NCBI GenBank assembly: GCA_963625535.1
Contig: CAVFUK010000166.1
Location: forward strand, 1 to 6,392
Direction of reading: 5' to 3'
From: Phocaeicola_A sp963625535
GTDB taxonomy: Bacteria; Bacteroidota; Bacteroidia; Bacteroidales; Bacteroidaceae
Length of the DNA: 6,392 nt
This document shows positions 1 through 5,848 of this stretch, in pieces (the first letter of the stretch is position 1; each line of letters begins with the position of its first letter). Made by a program: the position numbers and the translations under genes. The notes below the pieces were generated by a model that was given only the letters and a program-made list of their open reading frames with translations, did no database searches and was not told the origin of the DNA.

Positions 1-1453
1 TACCGATGACCTTGGTCACAGGCACGTCCATCATGTTGGCCAACTCGTTGGCGGTCACGAACTCGGTCAGCTTCAGTATCTTGCTCTCTGCCTGTTCCTG
101 GTCCTCCAGCTCCTGCTGACGGTTGAGCACGTTCTCGCGTTTCTCCTTGCGGTACTTCGACGCCTTGGTCTTGCCCTTGTTGGTGAGGCGGGCCAAGGTC
201 TCCTTCACCTGCTTGGCTACGTCTTCGTCGCTCACTTCGGCCTTCACGAACGGTTGCTTCTTGTTGAAGCGGTCCTTGCCGCCATGCTTGCCGCCACCGT
301 TGTTGTTGCCGTTGTTGTTATTATTGTAGTTGCCGCCCTGGAACTGTTGGTTTCGGTTGCCACCGCCGTTGTTGTTGCCCTGGCGACGGTTGCCGCCGTT
401 GTTACCCTGGCCGTTATTACCTCCACCGTTATTATCCACGGTGTTGATGTCCACCCGTTCCTTGTTGATGCGGCTCCGTTTCTTCTTGTTACGCTTGTTC
501 TCGTCGTCTGCGCCGTCGGCCGGCTTCGGCGATTTGTCGTCGGTCTTCCGTATCTCCTTGATGATGGCGTCTTTTATCTGACGCTTCTGTTCCATACGGA
601 ATTTCTCCTTCTCCTCGCGCTCCTTGCGCTTCTCCTCCTTCGACTTCTTCTTCGGGCGTGTCGACTGGTTCAGTGCGGCCAGGTCTATCTGTCCCACCAC
701 ATTGATCTTGGACACGAACGCGGGCTTGTTCAGATGGAACACCCCGTCGTCCTGCTTCTTCGCGGTCTCCGCCTCTGCCGTCTGTGCGGGAGCTTGCGTT
801 TCCGGCGCCTTGGGCTGCTGTGCAGCGACCGGCTCATTCGATTGCTTCTCCGTTGACTCCTCTGGTTTCATATCTGGTTTCTTTGTTTCCTCCGAAGCTG
901 TCGCTACCTTCTCCGCTACCACGGGCTGCTCCTTGGGGGCAGACTCTGGTTTGGCGGCGGGCTCGGGCTTTGCGGCAGGCTGCTGTTCAACCGTCGGTGC
1001 CACGTGAGGCGTTTCTTCCTTCTTCTCCCTCTCCACCGGTTGTTCAGGCTCGGCCACCTTCTCCGCCGGCTCGTCTTTTATCACCGTAGCGGTTTTCTTC
1101 TTGTTCAAGCTGTCCAAGTCTATCTTGCCTATGGGCTTGAACTTGGGCCGACCATCTTCGGGTGCAAACGTCTTCTTCGCGTCTTCTTTCTTCGTATTTG
1201 TCTCGGCTACGCCTTCGTCCACAGAGACGGTTCCCTTCACACGATCCTTGTTCTGGCGTTCGCGCAAGTTATCCGACGCTATCTTCAGATTCTTGTCCTT
1301 GCTGAACTCCTTCACGAGTAAGTCATATTGCTCTTCCGAAATCTTCGTGTTCGGATTGGCTTCTACGGTGAATCCCTTCTTCTGCAAAAACTCGACGACA
1401 GTCGTTATTCCTACATTTAAATCTCTAGTTACTTTGTTTAATCTAATCGTCAT
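1..1453 (-). CDS. infB: Translation initiation factor IF-2, N-terminal part (runs off left edge)
   Basis: IF-2 is the GTPase that places initiator fMet-tRNA in the ribosomal P site. Only 484 codons are present, and the frame is open from the ATG at 1453 to the window edge. The G domain lies outside, so the call rests on position and N-terminal features. Residues 1-57 form a compact start (MTIRLNKVTRDLNVG...). Residues about 105-250 are a Lys/Glu/Pro/Ala-rich linker. Residues about 267-305 are a highly charged Lys/Glu/Arg helix. Residues about 340-392 are an Asn/Gly-rich tract. Residues 465-484 (FVTANELANMMDVPVTKVIG) match the start of the conserved IF2_N domain. A short motif (GxIDLxxLN) occurs twice, at 109-117 and 254-262. 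The start codon lies 3 nt after the nusA stop, implying translational coupling in the classic rimP-nusA-infB order. The long disordered N-terminus is a common feature of large IF-2 proteins. Confidence 0.93.
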   Translation of the reverse strand, partial: MTIRLNKVTRDLNVGITTVVEFLQKKGFTVEANPNTKISEEQYDLLVKEFSKDKNLKIASDNLRERQNKDRVKGTVSVDEGVAETNTKKEDAKKTFAPEDGRPKFKPIGKIDLDSLNKKKTATVIKDEPAEKVAEPEQPVEREKKEETPHVAPTVEQQPAAKPEPAAKPESAPKEQPVVAEKVATASEETKKPDMKPEESTEKQSNEPVAAQQPKAPETQAPAQTAEAETAKKQDDGVFHLNKPAFVSKINVVGQIDLAALNQSTRPKKKSKEEKRKEREEKEKFRMEQKRQIKDAIIKEIRKTDDKSPKPADGADDENKRNKKKRSRINKERVDINTVDNNGGGNNGQGNNGGNRRQGNNNGGGNRNQQFQGGNYNNNNNGNNNGGGKHGGKDRFNKKQPFVKAEVSDEDVAKQVKETLARLTNKGKTKASKYRKEKRENVLNRQQELEDQEQAESKILKLTEFVTANELANMMDVPVTKVIG

Positions 1454-1456
1454 ACT

Positions 1457-2713
1457 TTACTCCTCAAATTCTGCCTTTAATATTCTCAATACTTCATCTA
1501 CTGTGTCTTCTTCCAGATCCGCCTTTTCGATGAGCATTTCACGAGGAGCATTGAGCACGCCTTTCGCCGTATCTATGCCGATACCCTTGATGGCGTTGAT
1601 GACCCACTCATCTATCTCGTCGCTGAACTCGTCGAGGTAGATGTCCTCCTCCTCGGCAGCGTTATCCAGTTCACGGAACACATCGATCGTATAATCGGTA
1701 AGCATGCTGGCCAGTTTGATGTTCATACCGCCCTTACCGATTGCCAGAGACACCTCCTCAGGTTTCAGATAAACCTCCGCTTTGCGGTTCTCTTCATCCA
1801 GTCGGATGGAAGAGACTTTAGCAGGACTCAACGCGCGCTGGATGAACAGCGACACATTGGAAGTGAAGTTGATCACGTCGATGTTCTCGTTGCGCAGCTC
1901 GCGCACGATGCCATGGATACGTGAACCCTTTACACCTACACACGCTCCCACCGGATCGATACGGTCGTCATACGACTCCACGGCAATCTTCGCGCGCTCA
2001 CCCGGGATGCGGGCTATTCGCTTGATTGTTATCAGTCCGTCGTTAATCTCGGGAACTTCCATTTCGAACAGTCTTTGCAGGAAGGCCGGCGACGTACGGC
2101 TCAGGATGATCTTCGGGTTGTTGTTCTGGTTGTCCACCCGAGCCACCACGGCGCGCACCGTCTCGCCCTTGCGGTAGAAGTCGCTCGGTATCTGCTCGGA
2201 CTTGGGCAGCAGCAGTTCATTACCCTCGTCGTCGAGCAGCAGTATCTCCTTCTTCCATATCTGGTAGACCTCGGCGCTTACCACCTCGCCTACGCGTTCT
2301 ATATATTTATTGTAAAGACTGTCTTTCTCCAGTTCCAGTATCTTCGACGCCAGTGTCTGACGCAGGTTCAGGATGGCGCGTCGGCCGAAGTCGGCGAAGT
2401 GCACTTCGTCGGTAACCTCCTCGCCCACCTCATACGAGGCGTCTATCTTCTGTGCTTCGGACAGGGCTATCTGCACGTTGGGGTTGGTCAAGTTTTCATC
2501 TTCCACCACTTCCCGGTTTCTCCATATCTCGCAGTCTCCTTTGTCGGGATTGACAATCACGTCGTAGTTCTCGTCCGTTCCGAACATTTTAGCTATCACG
2601 CTACGGAAACTCTCCTCCAGGACATTGACCAGTGTTGCGCGGTCGATGTTCTTCAACTCCTTAAATTCCGAAAATGTGTCAACCAAGCTGACCGTTTCCT
2701 CTTTCTTCGCCAT
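1457..2713 (-). CDS. nusA: Transcription termination/antitermination factor NusA
   Basis: NusA binds RNA polymerase and nascent RNA, and modulates pausing, termination and antitermination. The protein has 418 aa. Residues 1-130 are the polymerase-binding N-terminal domain. Residues about 138-205 are the S1 domain, ending in the family motif ILSRTSPAFLQRLFEMEVPE (203-222). KH1 follows, with RIPGERAKIAV (235-245) and DPVGACVGVKGSRI (253-266). KH2 has the GxxG loop in AIGKGGMNIKLAS (324-336). The tail, about 350-418, begins with an acidic stretch and ends in one helix-hairpin-helix-like unit (GIGIDTAKGVLNAPREMLIE onward). That resembles a single copy of the acidic repeats that E. coli NusA carries twice; the protein is therefore shorter than the 495-aa E. 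coli form. It starts 4 nt after the rimP stop. All family motifs are intact. Confidence 0.97.
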   Translation of the reverse strand: MAKKEETVSLVDTFSEFKELKNIDRATLVNVLEESFRSVIAKMFGTDENYDVIVNPDKGDCEIWRNREVVEDENLTNPNVQIALSEAQKIDASYEVGEEVTDEVHFADFGRRAILNLRQTLASKILELEKDSLYNKYIERVGEVVSAEVYQIWKKEILLLDDEGNELLLPKSEQIPSDFYRKGETVRAVVARVDNQNNNPKIILSRTSPAFLQRLFEMEVPEINDGLITIKRIARIPGERAKIAVESYDDRIDPVGACVGVKGSRIHGIVRELRNENIDVINFTSNVSLFIQRALSPAKVSSIRLDEENRKAEVYLKPEEVSLAIGKGGMNIKLASMLTDYTIDVFRELDNAAEEEDIYLDEFSDEIDEWVINAIKGIGIDTAKGVLNAPREMLIEKADLEEDTVDEVLRILKAEFEE

Positions 2714-2717
2714 AATT

Positions 2718-3185
2718 CTATTTAAAACTAATAAGGTATTTAGTATATTTTACATCGTTATATCCCAGCTCCACGTCGGTCTGCACCAGTTGCGGCCGTT
2801 TGGCGCCTTCTTTCTTTTCTTTCTTGCTGACAGTCAACACGAACTTGTCCTCACCAGCGTCCTTCAGCACCCCGGTAAGCTTGCGGCCGTCGTTGGTCAT
2901 CGTCTCCACTTCCTTACCGATGTGGTTCTTGTATTGCTGGAGCACCTTGAAGGGCTGGCCTATTCCGGCGGAGCCTACCTCCAGTTCAAAGTCTTCCTCC
3001 TCGCGGTTCATCTTCGACTCGATGAACCGGCTCAGTTCCACGCAGTCCTCAATCCACACGCCTTCGGCATGGTCTATCTCCACCACGATTTTGTCGTCGG
3101 GGCTGACGGACACGTCCACCAAAAAATAGTCTTTGTCTTGCAGCCATTCAGCCACAATGTTCTCAACAAGATTCTTGTCTATCAT
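2718..3185 (-). CDS. rimP: Ribosome maturation factor RimP
   Basis: RimP is needed for late assembly of the 30S ribosomal subunit. The protein has 155 aa, the normal family length. Residues 1-75 form the N-terminal alpha/beta domain, which ends in the family signature LEVGSAGIGQPFK (68-80; the usual form is LEVSSPG-x-x-RPL). Residues about 84-155 form the SH3-like C-terminal domain, starting at YKNHIGKEV. Here the signature reads GSAGIGQPF, where many homologues have SSPGLDRPL, a substitution I regard as normal in Bacteroidetes. It is the first gene of the rimP-nusA-infB operon, with its own promoter at 3255-3285 and a terminator-like hairpin in the leader. The ATG at 3185 gives the expected N-terminus, and no longer in-frame start is needed. 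Confidence 0.95.
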   Translation of the reverse strand: MIDKNLVENIVAEWLQDKDYFLVDVSVSPDDKIVVEIDHAEGVWIEDCVELSRFIESKMNREEEDFELEVGSAGIGQPFKVLQQYKNHIGKEVETMTNDGRKLTGVLKDAGEDKFVLTVSKKEKKEGAKRPQLVQTDVELGYNDVKYTKYLISFK

Positions 3186-3205
3186 TCAAATACTGTTTAT
3201 AGAAT

Positions 3206-3230
3206 AAAAAAGGGGCTCTTACAAGCCCCT
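3206..3230 (-). terminator. Terminator-like hairpin in the rimP-nusA-infB leader (candidate attenuator)
   Basis: Read on the minus strand, AGGGGCT, a 6-nt loop TGTAAG and AGCCCCT form a perfect 7-bp stem with four consecutive G:C pairs. Five more T follow directly (3210-3206). This is the form of an intrinsic terminator. It lies between the operon promoter (3255-3285) and the rimP start (3185), so polymerases leaving that promoter must read through it. In the plus orientation no T-run follows the hairpin, so it is not a terminator for that strand. Attenuation of the operon is inferred. Leader termination with NusA feedback is known for the E. coli operon of the same gene order. Confidence 0.75.
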
Positions 3231-3254
3231 TCACATTTTCATCCATTTCGATTG

Positions 3255-3285
3255 CAAAGGTAGGAATATTTCCTTACCCTACAAA
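3255..3285 (-). promoter_or_regulatory. Promoter of the rimP-nusA-infB operon (Bacteroides type)
   Basis: On the minus strand a -33 element TTTG (3285-3282) is separated by 19 nt from a -7 element TACCTTTG (3262-3255). This fits the Bacteroides primary sigma consensus TTTG / 19-21 nt / TAnnTTTG. Transcription should start near 3250, giving a leader of about 65 nt before the rimP ATG. Confidence 0.75.
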
Positions 3286-3303
3286 GATTACTCGAAAAAA
3301 TAT

Positions 3304-3311
3304 TATTTTTG
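3304..3311 (+). promoter_or_regulatory. Candidate -7 element for the small membrane-protein gene
   Basis: TATTTTTG matches TAnnTTTG and lies about 37 nt before the ATG at 3348. No good TTTG is found at the expected -33 distance: the bases there (around 3281-3284) are ACAA, which are part of the divergent rimP -33 element. The call is therefore weaker than for the rimP promoter. If real, the two divergent promoters share the same -33 region. Confidence 0.45.
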
Positions 3312-3347
3312 CCGCGATATTCATCTTCATCAAAGGAAATTAGCCGT

Positions 3348-3752
3348 ATGAACAATACACATCGCAATCCAAACCGCTCGTTTATGGTGATCACGGGCGT
3401 GTTGGCTTTCGCCGTCATCTTCGTGGTCATCCTCTTCACCATCCTGTCGCTACAGCTGAGCAACCGCAAGCAGCGCCGCGTAGTCTACTCCGAGGTGTAC
3501 CAGGTGGAGCTGGCCTACGGCCTGCGGGGCGACTCGCTCTCGGTCTACCTCAACGACAGCCTGCTGTGGAGCGGCACCGTGCCCGCCGACAGCTTCCGCC
3601 TCGCTCCCGTCAATCGCTACGAGGAGGAGAACGCCCTGCTGGTGGTGGACGGACGCACGGACGAGGTCTCCACTTTCAACCTCAGCCGGGAAGGCGGCCA
3701 CATCGTCGTCACGAAGAGGGACGGCACAGTGTCCGTCCAAGTGAACCGCTAG
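3348..3752 (+). CDS. Small single-pass membrane protein of unknown function
   Basis: I do not recognise this family. The protein has 134 aa. Residues 1-10 are a short polar start. Residues about 12-36 (MVITGVLAFAVIFVVILFTI within) are one strongly hydrophobic helix. Residues 37-44 (LSNRKQRR) are basic. Residues 45-134 are a soluble domain of alternating polar and hydrophobic stretches, likely mostly beta strand. An upstream in-frame TTG at 3309 would give a longer product, but it falls inside the candidate -7 element. The ATG at 3348 is preferred because it has AAAGGAAA (3332-3339) 8 nt upstream. The basic patch after the helix makes topology uncertain, since the positive-inside rule would favour a cytoplasmic C-terminal domain. 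The gene is divergent from rimP and convergent with the S41 protease, with 4 bp between stop codons and no visible terminator. Confidence 0.8.
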   Translation: MNNTHRNPNRSFMVITGVLAFAVIFVVILFTILSLQLSNRKQRRVVYSEVYQVELAYGLRGDSLSVYLNDSLLWSGTVPADSFRLAPVNRYEEENALLVVDGRTDEVSTFNLSREGGHIVVTKRDGTVSVQVNR

Positions 3753-3756
3753 CCGG

Positions 3757-5427
3757 CTATTCCTTCGGGCTCAGTATCTTGCGATAGGCCGTCGTGTCGC
3801 ACAGGATGGCGCGGGCGTCTTCCAGTCCCTGGTCGAAGCGCAGGGAGTAGATGACCGTGCCGCGTTGGTGGTAGTAGTTCTTCACTATCTCTCCGGCCAC
3901 CAGCTCACGTATGTCTTTCGAGAAGTGGTCGAGGTCGCGGTCCAGGTTGTGCGACAGTTTCTTCTCCAGTGCCTCGAACTCGCCCTTGGCGTCGTCCATA
4001 TATCCTTCTATCTCGGCAATGCTGCGCAGGGCCTTCAGGGCTTTCTCGCTCTCTTTGTCGTAGGTGAAGTCGGACTTCTTCACTTGCTCTTTGAAGATTT
4101 CGTACTCAGCGTCGGACAGGGTGAAGTGCGCGGCGTCGGCTATGGTGTCGTGGCGCAGACAGAAGTCCACCACGTAGTCGAACACCACGTCGTGGGCGTC
4201 GAGGTAGTAGAGCATCGTGGGTGCCTTCTCGCCTTCCACCTTCTTGTCCGGTGTCACACCTCCGCCATCGCGCACCTCACGGCCGGCTGCGGTATGAAAC
4301 ACCGTGGTCAGGCTGTCGGGCACACGCTCCGCACGTCCGGCGGCGTCCCTATGTTGGTAGTTGATGGCCTGCACGCAGCGGCCACTGGGGATATAGTATT
4401 TCGAGGTAGTTACTTTCAGGTTGCCGTTGTAGGGCAGGTCGCGGATGACCTGCACCAGTCCCTTGCCGAAGGTGCGAGTGCCTACGATGACGGCCCGGTC
4501 GAGGTCCTGCAACGATCCCGCTACGATCTCCGAGGCGGAGGCCGACTCGCCGTCCACCAGCACCGCCAGCGGCATCTGTGTGTCCAGCGGCTCCTTCGTG
4601 GTCTTTGTCACCGAGGCGGCTTGTTTCATCTTTCCCTTCGTGGAGAGCACCTCCAGTCCCTTGGGCAGGAACATGTTCAGTATCTCCACCGCCTCGCTCA
4701 TCAGTCCGCCTGGGTTGCCGCGCAGGTCGAGCACCAGCGAGGTGACGCCTTGCTGCTTCAGGTCGATGAAGGCGCGGCGCACGTCGCGCGAGCAGTTCTC
4801 GGTGAAGCTGGTCAGGTAGATGTAGCCTATCCCGTCGCCCACTATTCCATAATAAGGTATGGTGGGTGTCTGTATGTTCTCGCGGGTCACCTTGAACTCC
4901 AGCGGCTCGGTCGTCCCGGGACGTTGCACACGCAGCAGGAAGCTCGTGCCCGCCTCGCCGCGCAGTTTGTCGCTCACCTCGGAGGTCGACTTGCCCAGCA
5001 TGTCCACCCCGTCGATGTCGAGGATGACGTCGCCCGGCTTCAGTCCCACCTTTGCGGCGGGCAGGTTCTCATACGGCTCTGCTATCACCACGCGGTTCTT
5101 CCCTTTATGGAACCGTATCACCGACCCTATGCCGGCATACTTACCGGTGGTCATCATCTTCAGCTCTTCCGTCTGGCTCTCGGGATAATATACGGTATAG
5201 GGGTCCAGCTGCTGCAGCATGGCTTCGATGCCGGTGCCTATCACCTTCTCCGCGTCGATCGTATCCACGTAGAAGAGGTCCAGTTCCTTGAACAGTGAGT
5301 TGAACACATCCAGGTTCTTCACGATTTGGAAGTTGCGGTCATCATCATCCTTGAAGCTCTGCAAGCCTCCTGCCACGGCCACGACCACTGCAGCCACCAT
5401 CAGTTTTCTTATCAAATGCTTTTTCAT
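3757..5427 (-). CDS. Carboxy-terminal processing protease, peptidase family S41 (CtpA/Prc-like)
   Basis: These serine proteases cut exported proteins near their C-termini in the cell envelope. The protein has 556 aa. Residues 1-24 are a signal peptide (MKKHLIRKLM, then an Ala/Val core). Residues 35-80 are a helical N-terminal domain with the family sequence LDPYTVYYPE (74-83). Residues about 90-180 are a PDZ domain, with YAGIGSVIRF (97-106) and LKPGDVILDIDG (129-140). The protease core contains YIYLTSF (203-208), LVLDLRGNPGG (231-241), the nucleophile Ser297 in GESASASEIVAGSLQD (293-308), Lys322 in GTRTFGKGLVQ and Gln326. The 25-residue Ser-Lys and 4-residue Lys-Gln spacings match CtpB-type enzymes. 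A roughly 35-residue insertion separates IPSGRCVQ from GGGVTPD (388-394). The long helical C-terminal region, about 405-556, is usual in Bacteroidetes members. It has its own promoter (5478-5511) and convergent overlap-free contact with the gene ending at 3752. The substrate is unknown. Confidence 0.95.
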   Translation of the reverse strand: MKKHLIRKLMVAAVVVAVAGGLQSFKDDDDRNFQIVKNLDVFNSLFKELDLFYVDTIDAEKVIGTGIEAMLQQLDPYTVYYPESQTEELKMMTTGKYAGIGSVIRFHKGKNRVVIAEPYENLPAAKVGLKPGDVILDIDGVDMLGKSTSEVSDKLRGEAGTSFLLRVQRPGTTEPLEFKVTRENIQTPTIPYYGIVGDGIGYIYLTSFTENCSRDVRRAFIDLKQQGVTSLVLDLRGNPGGLMSEAVEILNMFLPKGLEVLSTKGKMKQAASVTKTTKEPLDTQMPLAVLVDGESASASEIVAGSLQDLDRAVIVGTRTFGKGLVQVIRDLPYNGNLKVTTSKYYIPSGRCVQAINYQHRDAAGRAERVPDSLTTVFHTAAGREVRDGGGVTPDKKVEGEKAPTMLYYLDAHDVVFDYVVDFCLRHDTIADAAHFTLSDAEYEIFKEQVKKSDFTYDKESEKALKALRSIAEIEGYMDDAKGEFEALEKKLSHNLDRDLDHFSKDIRELVAGEIVKNYYHQRGTVIYSLRFDQGLEDARAILCDTTAYRKILSPKE

Positions 5428-5477
5428 ACGTTCATGTCTCGGCCGCGCCCCGTGCGGGCACAGCGCTCATTGAGCCA

Positions 5478-5511
5478 CAAAAGTATGTACATTCCACAGA
5501 ATACCCACAAA
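5478..5511 (-). promoter_or_regulatory. Candidate promoter of the S41 protease gene
   Basis: On the minus strand TACTTTTG (5485-5478) is a full match to TAnnTTTG, and TTTG (5511-5508) lies upstream. The spacing is 22 nt, slightly longer than the usual 19-21. The predicted start near 5470 would give a leader of about 45 nt before the ATG at 5427. Confidence 0.55.
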
Positions 5512-5572
5512 ACCCGCCTGATATTTAACGTAATTTCGTTGCGGGCTGTTCCTCCAAACTCGTTCACCTCTG

Positions 5573-5624
5573 CGATAGCTCCTCCTTAAGTACCCCGAAA
5601 AGTATAGTTAAGGAGGAGCTATCG
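5573..5624. repeat. Palindromic repeat, copy 1
   Basis: A perfect 17-bp inverted repeat, CGATAGCTCCTCCTTAA (5573-5589) and its complement (5608-5624), flanks an 18-nt centre. In the centre TAC (5591-5593) can pair with GTA (5602-5604) across the loop CCCGAAAA. Bases 5580-5624 repeat at 5633-5677 with three mismatches. It is symmetric, so it would fold on either strand. No T-run follows on either side strong enough for a standard terminator. Confidence 0.9.
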
Positions 5625-5632
5625 TTTATTAT

Positions 5633-5677
5633 TCCTCCTTAAGTGCCCCAAAAAGCATAGTTAAGGAGGAGCTATCG
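5633..5677. repeat. Palindromic repeat, copy 2
   Basis: This is the same 45-bp unit as 5580-5624, shifted by 53 bp. Its left arm is shorter: TCCTCCTTAA (5633-5642) pairs with 5661-5670 for 10 bp, while the right arm keeps the full 17 bases. The three differences from copy 1 are A to G (5645), G to A (5650) and T to C (5656). The first and third turn an A:T pair of the inner stem into G:C (TAC/GTA to TGC/GCA). The full right arm could also pair with the left arm of copy 1, giving an alternative long-range fold. Confidence 0.88.
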
Positions 5678-5796
5678 ATGGTTTTCTCGAGAAAAGTCGT
5701 ACCTTTGTGGGCATGAACACGCAAGGCTGGCCCTTATATGAAAGATCACTCGTTCATTCATCCTACACCAAGGATTGTGCCCATTCCGGGATTTGG

Positions 5797-5834
5797 TCAG
5801 TATACCTTTTATATATCAGTAAACCTTTTATATG
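5797..5834. repeat. Tandem repeat, 2 x 19 bp
   Basis: TCAGTATACCTTTTATATA (5797-5815) is followed directly by TCAGTAAACCTTTTATATG (5816-5834), with 17 of 19 positions identical. It lies just after the end of the 70-aa protein gene on the minus strand. The core ACCTTTTATAT partly resembles a Bacteroides -7 element but lacks the final G. Function is unknown. Confidence 0.8.
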
Positions 5835-5848
5835 TATGTAGTACCGGC

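Larger units (their letters stand above)
5428..5848. other. 421-nt intergenic region without a convincing gene
   Basis: The region separates the S41 protease start from the end of the 70-aa protein gene. In order it holds the protease promoter (5478-5511), two related palindromic repeats (5573-5677), a 14-bp perfect palindrome TTTTCTCGAGAAAA (5682-5695), a promoter-like box TACCTTTG (5700-5707, plus strand) and a 2 x 19-bp tandem repeat (5797-5834). Its composition is clearly more AT-rich than the flanking coding DNA. One 42-codon plus-strand frame (5713-5841) has no supporting feature beyond the box. Confidence 0.7.

Noticed and set aside
254..856. Long plus-strand open frames opposite infB (also 624-1007 and 1004-1321)
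   Set aside because: They are mirror frames of the Lys/Glu/Asn/Gly-rich IF-2 coding strand, rich in Leu/Val/Arg without domain logic. The minus frame gives a coherent IF-2 N-terminus.
3309..3347. Longer N-terminus for the small membrane protein from TTG at 3309
   Set aside because: The TTG is within the candidate -7 element, and the ATG at 3348 has a better ribosome site.
3239..3469. 76-codon minus-strand frame covering the rimP promoter region
   Set aside because: It is antisense to the start of the small membrane-protein gene and crosses the divergent promoters, with no coding character.
3865..5298. 477-codon plus-strand frame opposite the S41 protease
   Set aside because: It lies antisense to an intact S41 enzyme with all catalytic motifs. 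Its His/Val/Gln/Leu-rich product has no recognisable domain.
5573..5677. CRISPR array or standard bidirectional terminator
   Set aside because: There are only two units, the conserved part is itself palindromic and an 8-9 nt gap separates them, so no spacers exist. No proper T-run follows the stems.
5713..5841. 42-codon plus-strand frame starting MNTQGWPLYERS
   Set aside because: The start is only 6 nt after a lone -7-like box with no -33 element and no ribosome site. The C-terminal part is read through the tandem repeat, and no family is recognisable.
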